A stretch of DNA of 64,000 bases, taken from NCBI RefSeq assembly GCF_049306965.1, contig NC_133185.1, positions 31,950,001-32,014,000 on the forward strand, in the 5' to 3' direction. Shown here in pieces: positions 32,944-47,900 of this stretch. Position 1 is the stretch's first letter; each line of letters opens with the position of its first letter. Under the pieces are notes generated by a model. It did no database searches. It was not told the origin of the DNA and worked only from the letters and a program-made list of their open reading frames with translations. The translations under genes and the position numbers were made by a program. Origin of the DNA: Danio rerio. Its lineage: Eukaryota > Chordata > Actinopteri > Cypriniformes > Danionidae.

Positions 32944-35900
32944 ATGTTCAGTTGGTCTAACAAAGATGGAAAAAAGAAAGACCCGGAGTTATTTCAAACG
33001 GTTTCGGACGGGCTAAAGAGACTGTACAGGACCAAACTTTTCCCCTTAGAGGACGCATACCGCTTTCACGACTTCCACTCTCCGGCTTTGGAAGATGCTG
33101 ATTTCGATAACAAGCCCATGGTACTTTTGGTGGGCCAGTACTCTACGGGGAAAACCACTTTTATTCGGCATCTCATGGAGCAGGATTTTCCCGGTATGCG
33201 CATAGGCCCCGAACCGACCACCGATTCATTCATTGCGGTTATGCACGGGGAACAAGAAGGTCTCATCCCCGGCAATGCTTTAGTGGTTGACCCCAAGAAA
33301 CCCTTCAGAAAACTCAACGCCTTTGGAAACGCCTTTCTGAACAGGTTAGCTAACTTAAACAGATAAACTCCCCTTTCATTAACGTTACACTTTCAGACAA
33401 TTGTTTTAAAAACAAACGCCTCATCGTTTACATCGACAGCTCCGCTCTTCAGGGTGTTGTTTTCTTTATCCTTCAAGTTATCGGGGTTTGGGGTTTCATA
33501 ATTCAAGCATTACCTTTGTCATAATTGAACCTTCTGAAACTAGTTATCAGTATTCAAAAGATGTTCATGTTGTGCTGAATATTGAATCTCCTGCACTTGT
33601 ATCTGTATCTGTATGCAGGAGCTAGCTTGTACTTGAATTGCTAGGGTGGAGCATTGACAGCAGGGAACTGTTAAGTGGCTCACCCCCAGTGCAGTGCTTT
33701 AGGACACTGATAGATGCTTTCTCCAGAGTTCACGTCACAGTACTCTAATACAGTCAGTTATACATTTTTAACATGCACTTTGGCATTCTTTAGTAAATCA
33801 AATGTGCCTCAAGATGCAATTTTGTGTATCAGTTTATGAAGATTTATGATTTGCTTAATATGAGCCCTAAAAATCATTAACACATTCACATATGTTTTTG
33901 AGTGTAGTTGCTGCCACACCCAGAAAAAAGCCTTTAGAAAGAACATTTTCAATGTATTTGAGCTATTGAAATCCACGTTTGGTGTATGTTAGCCTTCTTG
34001 CTCATTAGACTTTGGTTCCTCTTTCCGTGAGGAGTGTCAGCTGACGCTGGTTTTGACAGCTGCTGAGGCCTTTAGGGGTCTTTTTTAACATGCTCTTGGG
34101 GAATGGGGGCCTCCATAAGGAATGACATGCGGCGAAATGAGTTTGCTTTTACAATGAGCTCAACCACAGTTGTCCATTCAACATGTGCTACATACCTTTT
34201 CACCGTTGTGCATTTCAGACCTTGTAGATTTCGAAAGGGTGGGTGTGTCGCACTAGTTCTACACTTTTACTTTGACTTGTGCTTGTTGTAGAAATCAGGA
34301 TAGTTTTTCAAAATGGCCCCCCTCAATATGAACCCCATGCTGGTTAATGCTTGAATGAGAGAGATCATATTTACAACCCAACAGGCCTAGGCTGGTAGAA
34401 TGCAGCGGATCATTCCATGAAAATGTCCCTTTACAGAAAACCGTGGAATGCTTTCAGTTTGTGCAATGATTAGGTTGACTAGTCACTCATGAATGGGTGG
34501 AGAAAAATAAAAAATTTCAACCCACCTTCATCCCTGAATTCACCTTGACGCCATGTGCCACTATAATGTCATATCAGGGTAGTGCCAATCAATGAAATAC
34601 ATTTTCCCCTATAAATGTCATATTTTTTTCTGTATTTTTTTCACTAATTTACTTTTTCTGGATTCAGTTTTTTCCAGTCTCACATGAAGTTTGTGTTCAT
34701 CTAATATAGAGAAAGGCTGCCAAGAGGTGAAAAAGGACAAACTAAGTCACACAACAGATAATCCGAGGAACTGACTCAGCAATTTCAGAGCGTTAACTCT
34801 CAAAGTGTCCCTAGTTTGCAAATCTCTGACCCCTGCTTCCTTTATATTATGCTGTTTATTGCTTGTCGAGCATATTAAAATCTCCCTCCCAGCATTTTCA
34901 CTTTGACCTTGTTGGAATGGTTCAAAGGTGGACTGAAGGTCACTGGAGAGGTATGATGGGTCGCTTTTGCCTTATGACCACTGCTGTAGACTTTTACTAC
35001 ACATTAACCCTGTTCAAGTAGTTCAGTAATACACAGATACCCACCTTTGTGCTGTAATCCCCATCCTCCCTGTGTAACTTGAGTAGTCACTTTCTCCTGT
35101 GCAGCTGCATTGATCCTTTTCCATAAGCTCTGGTCTGTATTGAAGCATAGCTGGCTGTAGATTCTCACCCCTATAGTGTTTGACAGAAAGTTGTCCAAAG
35201 AGATTATATCAGATTTCTAAACATAACAGTAATAATAACTCATTTCTAATAACTGATTTATTTTGTCTTTGCCATGATAACAATAAATAATATTGTACTA
35301 GGTATTTTTCAAGACACTTATATACAGCTTAAAGTAACATTTAAAGGTTTAACTTGGTAAATTAGGTTAACTAGGCTGGTTAGGGTAATTAGGCAAGGTT
35401 TTGTATAAAGATGGTTTGTTCTGTAGACTATCGAAAAAGTATATAGCTTAAAGGGGCTAATAATATTGACTTTAAAATGGTTTTAAAAGAAATGGAAAAA
35501 CTGCTGAAATAAAACATATAAGACTTTTTCCAGTAGAAAAAAAATGATCAGACATACTGTGAACATTTCCTCGCTCTATTAAACATTGTTTGGGAATATT
35601 TGAAAAAGAAAAAAAAATCAAATGGGGCTAATAATTCAGTTCAACTGTTTATGGTGTTTTTAAAACCTCTACAAGACTACTGAAGATGAATCTACAGTTA
35701 TCACAGATATTGTTGGTGTAGCTCTGTGGTGTTTTGCAACATACTTCGTTAAAGCTGGATATCTTGCAAAACAGGTTTCTTCTGATTTATATCTTGGTGT
35801 TGATTTATATATTTGTCAGCTGGGTGTCTACATTTTCTGTACACATGAGGAGAAAACATTTTTAGTGGTGTATATTTGAGACAAAGTCCTGGAAAGCAAA

Positions 35901-38900
35901 TATTTCTGCTACACAAGGAAGCGAGCCAGAGGGATACCTCTTACTAAAATGACATCAGTAGCAGGATAATTAAATCTATCAAGTTGTTTCTGCCTTTACA
36001 ACTGGTCATGTTTGGCACCACAGCAGTAACTACAGGCTTCCGCTGATCTCCAGTGGCATAGTAATACTGATTTATTGAGGTCACACCAGTGTGTTTGTAG
36101 ATTAATTTACAATAGGTTTGAGCCAATCAGAAACAAGGACCAGAACTGTCCAATTTATAAACAGTTTTACTCTTACGTAATATTCACCTTGGTGTCAGCC
36201 TCTGCTGTCTCCTTATTTTAGTGTTAAAATTCCCATCTGGCAGCTGGACGATCCTAACCTTTAGTCACAGTTTTGTGAATGACGTATGTGAGCAATTCCA
36301 GCATTATGAATGTGACATTTGCAGTAAAAATTTTAAACATAAGTTCACATAAAAAAAGTATATGTTAACAATATATAAAAAGATCTGTTTATATTTTCCA
36401 AAATAACTGACCACAGAGTTATGGGATCAGAAAACCATCAATCTGTAAACATGTTTTGTACTTTAAATGAGAAAAATAAACGTGTTAAGGATGTGACCAA
36501 AAAAGTGTAAGTTTACAGAACAAAAAATGATTGATTTTATTTTATTTATTATTTTTGCATTTTTGAGGAAAAAAAGTGTCGTTATAGATTTTACATCTCT
36601 CCATTATGGATGTGATCGATGTTAAATTGCACTTGTATGACTTTGGTAACTCAAATATAATCGTTTGAAATCATTTACAGAGACATTTTTGAGTATTTCT
36701 AACTTGGAAACGGTTTCCATATTTTGGTTTTTCATGGCATGGAATTGCTGGTACATTAGCTTTTCATTGGTGTTCAGGGTTTCTACTGCTTATTTTTGTC
36801 TAAACCATCTTTGATAATGCTAAAAGTAACTTTATTTACTTTATATAAAACAATTAAAAAAACTTATTAGGGCTAGGCGATAATCAAAAAGTAATCGAAA
36901 TCGTCATTCAGAACCTATAATCAATCAAAATTTTCCAGGTCAATTTTTTCAATTACTTTTCCCACTTTCCAAGTGGAGCCACGTTACCCCACTCTGTTAA
37001 GGCTGATTTATACTTCTGCGTCAAACGCACGGGTATGGTCCGACACAGCCTTCGTTAAAATGTAACTACACGTCGTACGTTTGCACTACATTGATGATGA
37101 TTGGAAGCTGTGCTAGAGATGCCTTGAGATGGCATATTTTCTATTACATTAAAATTATTATTCACATTAAAATATTGTTCACAGAAGCACATGCAATTTT
37201 TTATATTTATTACAGGATATACAAGTTATTTTATTTAGAAGAGATGCTACTTATTATTTTCTACTTTTAATATGAAAAACATTAAAAATAATTTATATTG
37301 TTTTAAAAAGTACAAGTTATTTGTTTTCACTTTTTTTTTATAAGAAAAAAGTAACTGTTGGTTTTAGTGTTTGAATTTCAGTTATTCAATGTTGATGTTC
37401 AATAAATAATCATAGATGTTAACCACATAGCAAAATTTCTCTGGCCCAGCTTTTCCCCACCCAGTCAAGGGTTGCTTGGCCCACATGCCGCCTTGAATTA
37501 CGGTACATGACTGGACTAAGTCTAGCTTCCAGACAAGGGCCAAACATGGACCATATCTGGGTGAAGTCTCAACCAAATGAATTGCTTATAACTGGGCCAG
37601 ATAGGTTGGTTTGTCATGATTGCAATAAAACTGATAAACCAATGAAGCATTGTGCTTTAGGGAACAACCTGATTGGTAGATTTTTTTTTCTTTACTCAAA
37701 AATAATTTTAATGTATTTTAAATATGGGTCAAGACAGGCAGAACTGATGTGGCCCACATATCAATTTTTAATATCTGGAACAAATACTACAATTTAAATC
37801 TGGCTTAAATCTTGTGTACTACTTCAAAGACGGTGCCACCTCTGCCAAACCCAGGTCATGTTTGACCCACATGCTGTATGCCAGTGCCGGATAAATGCCT
37901 GCTGTGCCAGCTTCATTCCAAATCTGGGCCAAAATTCGTTGCTACCTGGGTAGATGGTGTGTGTTTCCTTCAATTATTTTAAAATCAAGTAATGCACCCT
38001 TCATTCAGAAATCGCTCACTTGTAATATGTGAGCATATTTACTGTACCGTACAGTGAACTATGAGGGCAAAAAAAATAAATAAATAAATACAACAATCGT
38101 TCTTTAATCATAATCGAGTTAAAATGTTCAATTAATGGAGATTTAGATGTTAGGCCAAATCGCCCAGTCCAAACATTTCTAAATGTTTTACATATGATTA
38201 TGATTAATTAATTGCTTCCTCTCTGAACAAAAGTATTAATTTAGTAAAAATCTTACTGAGTTCAAAATTTTGAACAGTTCTCTATAAATGTGCATTGTTT
38301 GTTCAGGAAGTGAGGGAATTTTAACTTCTGCAAGTTGTCAGAAGCACTGACGCCAGACTTCAAAAACAAGATATATAACAGATATATTGTATCCATTTTA
38401 GCTTTGTACATTTTGCACTTTAAAAACATCAGACAAAATGACACAAACTGTCTTTGTCGACTAGCAGCTCAATAACTTGAGGAATGTATGCAGAAGAAGA
38501 AAATATGGAATAATTGGCAGGAGTAAAGGTAGCAGCGTGGAGAGAATAACTGATGGCACTGTTTCTGGAAAAAATAAAGGGTGGGGTGCAAGTAAATACA
38601 CATCGGGGGACACACTGGTAGAGGGTTTGAGGTTAAAGCAGTTTATTTATGACTAAAATGTGCTGGTATGTTAAAGACATGGAAATGATAGCATACTGCT
38701 TGGCACATAAATGAAGAACACACAGAAAGATAAACTGCAAGCATTTGGTAATGGAAAAGCTGAGTTAAGAGCTGGAATGATAAGACTTGGCAAGAGAAGA
38801 GGGAATTCCGTCCAATCAGTCATGTCGCAGTAAAAACATTACTGCAAGATGACTAGGCCTGATGGTGAAATGTCTGTTTCATTTTCAAGATTATTTTTTT

Positions 38901-41900
38901 TTCCTCAGGTTCATATGTGCTCAGATGCCAAACCCAGTGCTGGACAGCATCAGCATCATAGACACTCCTGGAATTCTGTCCGGAGAGAAACAACGGATCA
39001 GCAGAGGTCAGTTCCAACCCCCCGCTCCCCAATTTCCTTTTTCTATATTTGTCATCTCTACTTCTTTTACCGTCCCCTGTCTTTCCTTCCCGGATTTACC
39101 ACAACTTAATACTCCTTGTCCTATTAATACGAGTGCAATTTGCATAGAAAGCTATGAGTATAACAATTTCCCCATGCAAAGGAAAGAAGGCTAATTCAGT
39201 TAGCTTCTGCATTTTGGGAGTGTTAAGAGGGAAGTATTTTTAGTTCTCCTGTTTACATTAGAGCACAATTAACGCATGCTTCTTCCATAGGCTTATTTTC
39301 CTGTAGGAAGGAGAGGAAGTTGAAAACCTAATTAATCTGTGGTGGCAATGTGGACTGTCCATTTCATGAACAATATGATTTGGCCATACAGTATTTAAGC
39401 CTCAGTGCAAACTAAAATGCTGCAAAAATGTTCAATTTTCCCAGGGGCTGTGTAGTTAACAAGTATTTGACATGAGACAGCACATGAGAATAAGGTGCAG
39501 GATTTTTTAAGCTTCCTTGGAAGTATACTTGACTAGTCAAGACTTGTTGCAAGCCTAGAAATGACAATGGAGCATGTTGGTATGTTGTTTATTCAAGAAA
39601 ACTCTAAGAGAGCATTGTGTATGGAGCCAACCGGTGTCACGCTGAGGACTCTTCCTGTTCTTGTCTATCTGCCGTGGTGTGTGTGCGTGTATGTGCGGGC
39701 CTCTCCTTGCTTTTCCCTGTAAACCATGTAAATGTGATCAGAGTGTGAATGGCATCTATAGATAACAGTCTGACAAAGAGAGAGGACAGCTCAGGCCAGG
39801 AAACAGACTTTACCGCAGATCAGTGAGGGTGTGGTAAAACTTACAAATGAGTGGACCGTGTGAATGCATTAATGCTTGGACCCTATTTGAGTGAAGTCAC
39901 GCTTAACAAGAGTATAGGCAGTGTTGTTGATTTAAAAACCATAAAGAGCCTTTTTTCAATCATTTAAACATAGCTGAAGTTAAAATGAATATTAGAAAAA
40001 ACTCTTTATTTTAGTTAGTAGTCAAGGTAATATTTTTAGAATTTCAAACATATCTAAAAAGGGCCCATGAAATTAAAATAAATTTTTTTAGATATTAGTT
40101 TTAAGGATATGTATTAGATGGTGTGCTCCAAAACAGTGACACAATTCATGTTTAGAAAATATAAAACTGATATAAACATCAATAGCTTGTAGTTTGTCAC
40201 TTCCGCCTAAATTGATCACACTTTTTTTCAGTTTCTCATCAAATCTTGACCAATCAAATACTCTCTAGTATCTGACATGTCCTGCCCCCTTTAATACACT
40301 TCTCATTTGCATTTCATTGTATGCGCTAGAGCACAGGTGTCAAACTCAGTTCCAAAAGGGCCGCAGCTCTGCACAGTTTAGTTCCAACCCTAATTAAACA
40401 CACCTGATGAAACTAATTGAGTCCTTCAGGCTTGTTTGAAACCTACAGGTAAGTGTGTTGGAGCAGGGTTGGAACTAAACTCTGCAGGGCTTCGGCCCTC
40501 CAGGAATTGAGTTTGACACCCCTGCGCTAGAGCTTAACCACTCTCATTGGCAGAGCTGTGATTAAAAACCAAAATGCTATTGGCTTGTTTTGTAAAAGGG
40601 GCAGAGTTACACTGTGTCCCTCCCTCTGTTTGTTTTTTCAGTTGAAATCACGTCAAACATTGAATAAAAATGCACATTTTAAAGCACTTTACAAGACCTT
40701 TAAACAGTAAAATGAAAGCCATAAGTGTAAAAATAACACCTTATTCGTATTTCATTTTCATTATTTCATACTTTCACTTCTGCTAGGGTTACTACTGTTT
40801 ATTTTATTTGATAGTAAATCTATGGTGCTATTTGTGTGCACACATCATTATTTTCTTTGAGTGTAAACTATTTCAATATCATGGTACATGAATTCTGTAT
40901 AATAGTTTGCATCAATGTACAGTAGTTCAGACACAGACGTGAAGTCGAGAAGATGTCCTACATATAAAGGTTTCAGACATGAATGAATGACACTAACCAG
41001 GTGTTCTTAAACAGACTTGCATTCCATACTGTACAGCTTTATCTCACGTTGATTATTTAGGTCTGCTTTCAAATGGACCGCACCCTATGGTCTGATAAGT
41101 AACTCTTTTCCCCCCAGAGCTCGGCAGTGTCTTGCACGGGTGTAAACACATCATTAGTGTATGGGAGAAGTATTTCCATACTGATATATAGCGGTGTGAG
41201 CTTGTGTAAGATCATAGCGTGGACGATGTATTCCATGGGCTGCACATTGAACTTTCCCCAGTGATTTTTTTTTTTTCACACATGGCATGAGAGTCACGAG
41301 GGGTTTGACTTGTTAAATAAAGTATGAGAGGTAACAGCCCTTCGTCAGAGGCCAGGTTCACTGTCTCTTCTCTTTGCTGACCTTTGCCCTCTTCCTCGCT
41401 CTGAGGCAGAATGAGAGCCATAAACTTTGATAGTGATGATGATGGTGGTGGTGGTTTAAGGTGCGGTTGCTTGGAGAATACACTGATGGGTCACCTGCTA
41501 GTCATCACAATGATTCTGTTGTATTAGATGGCCATGAAATAACGGGATTTTGAAGGAAATCAGACAGCTTAGACGTCCATAATTGTTTAGGCAAATATTT
41601 GATTCACATAAATTTTTAAATGACTTATTTCAGTTCTGCATCCTAAAGTGAAAATGTGCACACGCACACTTTTGAAAGCAGTATAATTATAGAGATCCCG
41701 TAGTTGATTTAAATTACTTTTTTTTTTTATTATTCAGCAGGGGGTGTTAAATATATTCAAAGTGTGATGATAGGCCAATTAATAGTTTAAAGATTCAATT
41801 TCACTTAATATTACTATTAATATTTATACTGTTTTTCTTATTAACATTGTCATAAACAACACTGGTTTGTTTAGCACAAATAGTTTTACTATTTACCTAG

Positions 41901-44900
41901 GCATGGTTTGTTTTAGTTTTGGGGTTTACACCTTTAATGTGTCAGGACAGTGGAGGATTGACAGGAAATGATCAGGTGCAAAGAGAGAGAGAAACAGGAC
42001 CGGCAAATAACCTCAATCTGGTAATCAAACTTAGTTTGCTGCAAGCACTGTAATGCTGTCAGCGCAGACTTGTTTTATTTAAGGGCTGCAACTAATGATT
42101 ATTTTGATAATTGATTTGTTGGGTGATTCATTTTTGGAATATTCGGCTAAAAACTAAATGCTTTTTGTGGACTTTTTGCTTACTATAACTGGTTAAAACC
42201 AGAAATCAGGGTATTTTTATGTAAAAAAAAGTATATTAAAAAAAAGTTGAATGCATTAAGGGCCAAAACCTTTCCCCTTGCCCCCATATTTACGTGAAGG
42301 GGTAGGGGTGTCCCAATTCTCTTTTTAGGGCTGAAGGGATAGGCAAGATGAAACCTTAAAACTGAAACTGAGATTTTTTTATTACCACACTCGAAACCAA
42401 GGGGTAAGAAAATTTCCCTGAATACACCATCTACATCTATGGCTGCACACGGAAGTCATGAGATGCACAAATTACATTTTTTGTCAATATCATGAATTTT
42501 TTTTTACAACAAATGCATATGTTTTAACAAATTCATAACCGTGTTCGTGTTTTACCGTCATGCTTAAAAAAAAAAATGCTAAAATAAAAACCTCTAAATT
42601 TCATAGTCTATAATCCCAAATAATAACTCCTGTATAGTAGTCCTACAGCATACTTTTACATCTGACACTCGAATCCCCTGTCAGAAAAGTCTAGTGGCAG
42701 GGAATGAGCATTTTACAGGGTCTGCTATAATGTTAATGTTTTTTTTTTAGTGTGCGTTTACATAGGTGAACATCGCCTGGTTGACATAGGTGAACATGGT
42801 GACGATATCTTATTGCCACAATATATCGTTATGATAACATAATATATGCCTTCAGTGATTTCCTGAAGATGAATGCCAAAAAATAACACAACTGGAATAA
42901 CTACAGCAGTCGCTATCGAAGTAAGAGCTCGCCAAGACATTAATGATGTGTGCAGGTGTTGTAGTTGTGTCCCATTTCTTAGGGGTAAATTTGTAGCCCT
43001 TTCCCTTCCTTTCTGTTTCAAGGGGAAAGGGTAGGGCTACAAAAATTGGGATTGGCCCTAAATGAGTATTATATTTTAATAGAGCTCTTTGTTGCTTTCA
43101 TCATTTACCAGCTAAAATATATTTTAAAAGTTATCCCAAAAAAAATTTTTCTCTGCATTTGTTATAACTGTGGTCTTATAGTTTTTCGCATTCAGACAAA
43201 AGCTATTACTCCAACACAACAATATACAGTGAATAGAAACATTATGATGAAATGTTTTTCACAGTAATTATTTTTATCGCACCTAGAAGCTGTTGACAAA
43301 GCTTGTGGTACTCATGGTGAGTCTTTCTTCACAAAACACATTTATTCAAAGATTCCGGTTCTATTGTGTTCAAAGCTTCCTCTTTACTAATGTAACAGTA
43401 ATTGAATGCTGTTAGAGGGAAATGTGAGGAAAGCCCTGCTAGTGTCATTATCTAAACATGGAAAATGTGAGTATTTGACTTTCATGTCAAGTACATAGGA
43501 AGAAAAAGAATTGAATTGGCAACATTCACACAGGGAAAGAGCTAGTCATCGCCGGGTCATGGATCACAGTGTGTGCCTGTAGCCGGTTACAGAGTGCTGA
43601 GTTCAAGTGGATGGCATGTGTGTGAAAACCCCAACAGCAATATGTTTGGGAGGAAATCTGGAGCAGACTAAGAGTAATGTGACTGAGATTGGTTATGTAA
43701 CAGATCTGAAAAAACATAGATATTCAGGCAGGAATGACAAGTATTTGTACATCTAGCCACAGTCATGGCATGCTGTTGGGAAGTGGATAAATGTGCTTGT
43801 TATTTTAATTCAGTCCCTTTCTCTGGCTGTTTTTTTTTACTTTTTATCATTCTCTCTTTCTTGTATCATCTCTTTGTACTTCATTCTTCACAACGATGTG
43901 GTCTCTCTTTCCTTCTCCATATTATGGTTTTGATGGACTCCTGATGTGACTTCATAACAGATCAGTGAATAAGCGAGGAGTGCTACCAAATAACAGTTTG
44001 CCGAAGTGACTCATTGTGTTTTCTTTATAATGGTTTTGATAAAATGCCACTTTTAAGCTACATACACTTTTATAGGCTCTTTTTTGTCTTTTTAAAAATG
44101 TCATGCATGCAGCTTGTGAGGTCAGTTAATAATCTTCTGTGGTCTGCTGACTTTCGTTTCTCATCCCACTGACCTCAGTTGGGCTTTGACAGCTTTTGAA
44201 GACAAGGCAGTTCAGAATGATTGCTGCTTTAAATCAGTGTTAATTTTGAAAGCAAATTATAAATTAATTTTAGACTTAAAACTAAAATGGGATTTTAGAA
44301 TAGTCATATTTTAGTCTTCTGAATCTTTTTAGTTTTAGTATAATTTTAGTTGACTAAGTTTTATAATGTTTTATTAAACTAAATCTAATCTATATTTAGT
44401 CGACTATAATATATATTGGGTTTAATTCAAGTGTAATTTAATAAAAAGATAGTATAAATTTATTTATATAAAATATTCTAACTTAAAAAAAAACTCTCAT
44501 TAAGATATGAAATATAGTTTTTCCTTTAAAGACCAAAAATTTACATCATAAGTAGGCAAGTGCCTGTATAAGATTCTGACAGTATGATAACCTTGGATAA
44601 AAATATCACAGTTTTGATTACTGCTCTAAAATATATCAATTTTTAAATGTCTGGGTAAAAACACACTTTTCCCCCTTTGAACATATAATATATTTTATTT
44701 TGAGAAACATTTAAAATATTTTGGAATGGTAAACACGCCAGCAAGCGCAGGATGTCAACATGACTTCAGATTGGACGTTGCATTTTGTTTGGAATTGAAA
44801 ATCGGGTTGACGTCAGAACCCAACGTCAGGCCGATGTCAGTATCCAACTTCCAACCTAAAATCAACTAAATATCAGCATCTAATGATGTTACAGCTTGAC

Positions 44901-47900
44901 GTTGTGTGGACGTTACTATCAGATGTTGGATTTTGGTTGCCCTACCTGACAAACAAATGTCAGTATTTGATGTCAATATGATGTTGGTTTAAGATGTTGG
45001 CTCGACGTTAGATTTTTGGTCACTTTCCAACACAACTGAAATCAATCAAATATCATTCGATGCCATTATTGGACGTCAAATTAATCTCGTCCTTAGATTG
45101 TGACTACACATTGAATTTTTGTCATGATCTACATCTAACCTAACATTAGCATCTTATTGATGTTGTGTGCCCTCTGGGATGTTTGGCTAAATAGTTCAAA
45201 TAAATAATTGAATCAATCATTCTGCTGTCTTCATTTGCTTCAAAAACACATATTTCTGTACAATTTTAAATCAAATCTTTGGAGAGCTTTTCTGCTGGAG
45301 ATACTGTTGTCCTAAAAATATAAATAAAAAAAAATCTTACACATACTGTAGAAACGGTATAGGGGAAAATTTTGCCGTTTTTTTAAAACCTTGACTTTTC
45401 CAAACCGCGGTTTACCTTGAACACGGTTATTGTCCCATGTCTAATCATAAGTAATATGTAAAATCATTTGCCTCCAATCAATTCACCTAGAAGAACAGTA
45501 ACCAATGAAAAATGCAGGATTTTATTTAGCAAACCCTTGATTTCAACATAGTAAACTAGTCTTTTTGACTACTCTTGTCGAACAGTTTCAAGCCATTAAA
45601 TCTTTGAGAGGCATTAATAATAGAATTGAATAGTTAAAGATAATAGTTAATAGTTAAACTCCACTTTGCAATGGTGTTCGGCTGTATAACTGATTAAGCG
45701 GGGTAGTTACATGAGACTGGCAAATTACAATGTGTTATCTTATAAAATGTGCACTCAGTCCCATGGCTGTGTTTACTCATGGAATTAAAAAATAAACACG
45801 TTGATTCGTTGACTCTCTAATACATGCATATTATAACACCACAATGTCATTACATTCTTACAGGCGTAGGAATAATCTCATCGCTGAATGACGTACTGAA
45901 TAAAGCAGTTTTTTTTGTTGTGGTTCACTCTAAGTGTGTTATGACGATCGTGGCAGATGAATTTAAGAATTACAGATTTAATAACATTTAATGTACATTC
46001 TCAATGGTCTATAGTCCGTTCTCTAAAGGTCAGCGAGAGGCTATTCTTTTATGTAGGCTTAAGCACCTTTGTGAATTTCGGGAGGATTCCCTGTCATGCT
46101 GAAGTCACTAAAGATTTGTTGTTTTATCCGATATTTCCTCCCCACATGGTTTACACGTTGTCTTTTTTGTATTGACATCAAATGTGAATCTCCTTCTTTT
46201 TCTCTCAGTTGTTGTTATTTTATTATAATTTAATATTCCTCAATCACATTTTCGTCTTGTTTTTATTGTAGTTGTTGTCTGGTTTTTGTCAGTAGAAACA
46301 TGATTGTCACAAAAATGATGATTGTCAATAAAATTTACACTGCTTTAAATGAGATTGCAGAATGCACTGTTTCCAAAATGCTCCCTGTCCTTGTTTTAAA
46401 CTGTCGTGTTCCACAGGGCTCTATTCTAGTACCTCTCCTGTTTACTGTAAACAGTGTCTGCATTAATTCTTCATGGCTGAATAGGTGGACTTCATCACTG
46501 ATAGCATTCTGTAATGCTTTACTCAATAGACTTGGGTTGCTTATTACAGCACTCTTTTTTTTTTTACAGCAAAAATATGCTGAGACTGATAAGCATCTAG
46601 TGTCAGGGAAGTAGATTTAGTGGCTCCTCCTTTCAGAGTAAGTCTTTCATCACAATTTCATGTTGTATTCTGTGTAAAGCAAGGCCTTGCTTTATTATGA
46701 TAAGTCCCTAGATGATAATTCCAATGACTTCATTCCAGTCTAATAGATAAACTGATCCCTTGGGAATGTGCTATTGTTTACAGGGATCATTATAGCAGGA
46801 TTCTCCAATCTTCCCCTCCCTGTGCTTTCCAGGAATTTGTGAAGGTGCCGCATTTACATGTCCTGGTACTGGAAAGGAATCATTTCCTTTCAAGCACAGA
46901 TAAATACTTATGCCTTTTCCAAGCCTCTTCCCGTAACCCTCACAGTTATGCTGCTTGTACATAAAAGAATAGTTTATTACTATGAAATGAACAGTTTAGT
47001 TCAGGCAGAATAGGAAATCATGTTAACATGGAGAGATTAATGAACTTTCATCCATCAAATGCAGGTCATCATATCTACTGGATTAGGGTTGTGGAAGAAA
47101 AAGTTATCTCAAAGAGAAGTGTCTGGTTAATAGTTAACTGAAATGATGGCACCACTGGTGCAGTTTTTCAATCAACTCTACATTCTGTATGTATAACCAG
47201 TCCAGCAATGAGAGACTTTTGAAGGCTATTTTCTATTTTCTTTCATTACTATTAATTCATTCATTAATTTTCCTTCAGCTTAGTCCTTTTGTTCATCAGG
47301 GGTTGCCACAGCGGAATGAACCACCAACTTATCCAGCATATGTTTTACACTGAGGATGCCCTTTCAGCTGCAACCCAGTACTGGGAAACGTTCATACTCT
47401 CATTCACACACACATTATGGCCAATTTAGTTTATTCAGTTCACCTATAGTGCATGCCTTTAGACTTGTGGGGGAAACCAGAGCCACGTGAACATGGGGAG
47501 AACATGCAGAAATGCCAACTGACTCAGCCGGGGCTCGAACCAGTGACCTTCTTGCTATGAGGTGAAAGTGCTAACCACTGAGCCACTGTGTCACCCCATT
47601 ACTATTAATAGTTATATTTAATATATAGGAAATATCCATGATGAAGCTCCAAATTGCACAATTTCATTTAAATGTTAAATTGGCTGACATAAGCAATGCA
47701 ATCATAATCATAATTATAATCATAGTTTGTCGCAATTAATCTTGTCTGAATAAGCTACACAGCCAATCATTGCTAAGCAACATCCACAACTGAAATGGCT
47801 GCTGCATAATTCATATGTTATGAGAAAGCCTTTTTGAAGAGATGCTGCAGGACAAGAATTTCTGTTCCTATGAGAACTAAAACCTCTATGTATTAATTAG

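Larger units (their letters stand above)
33345..38908 (+). other. ehd1 intron 1
   Basis: A 5.6-kb intron. Its identifiable contents are a common Danio DNA transposon (35195-35650) and a hAT-like element (about 36868-38172) carrying CCCACATG/GGGCC-type repeats. I see no exon, RNA gene or other clear element in 33345-35190, 35651-36860 or 38175-38900. Confidence 0.6.

Noticed and set aside
46300-46614. A 104-codon open frame as a host gene
   Set aside because: It merges a hAT end with a LINE scrap; only the PQGS-like stretch has a known origin.
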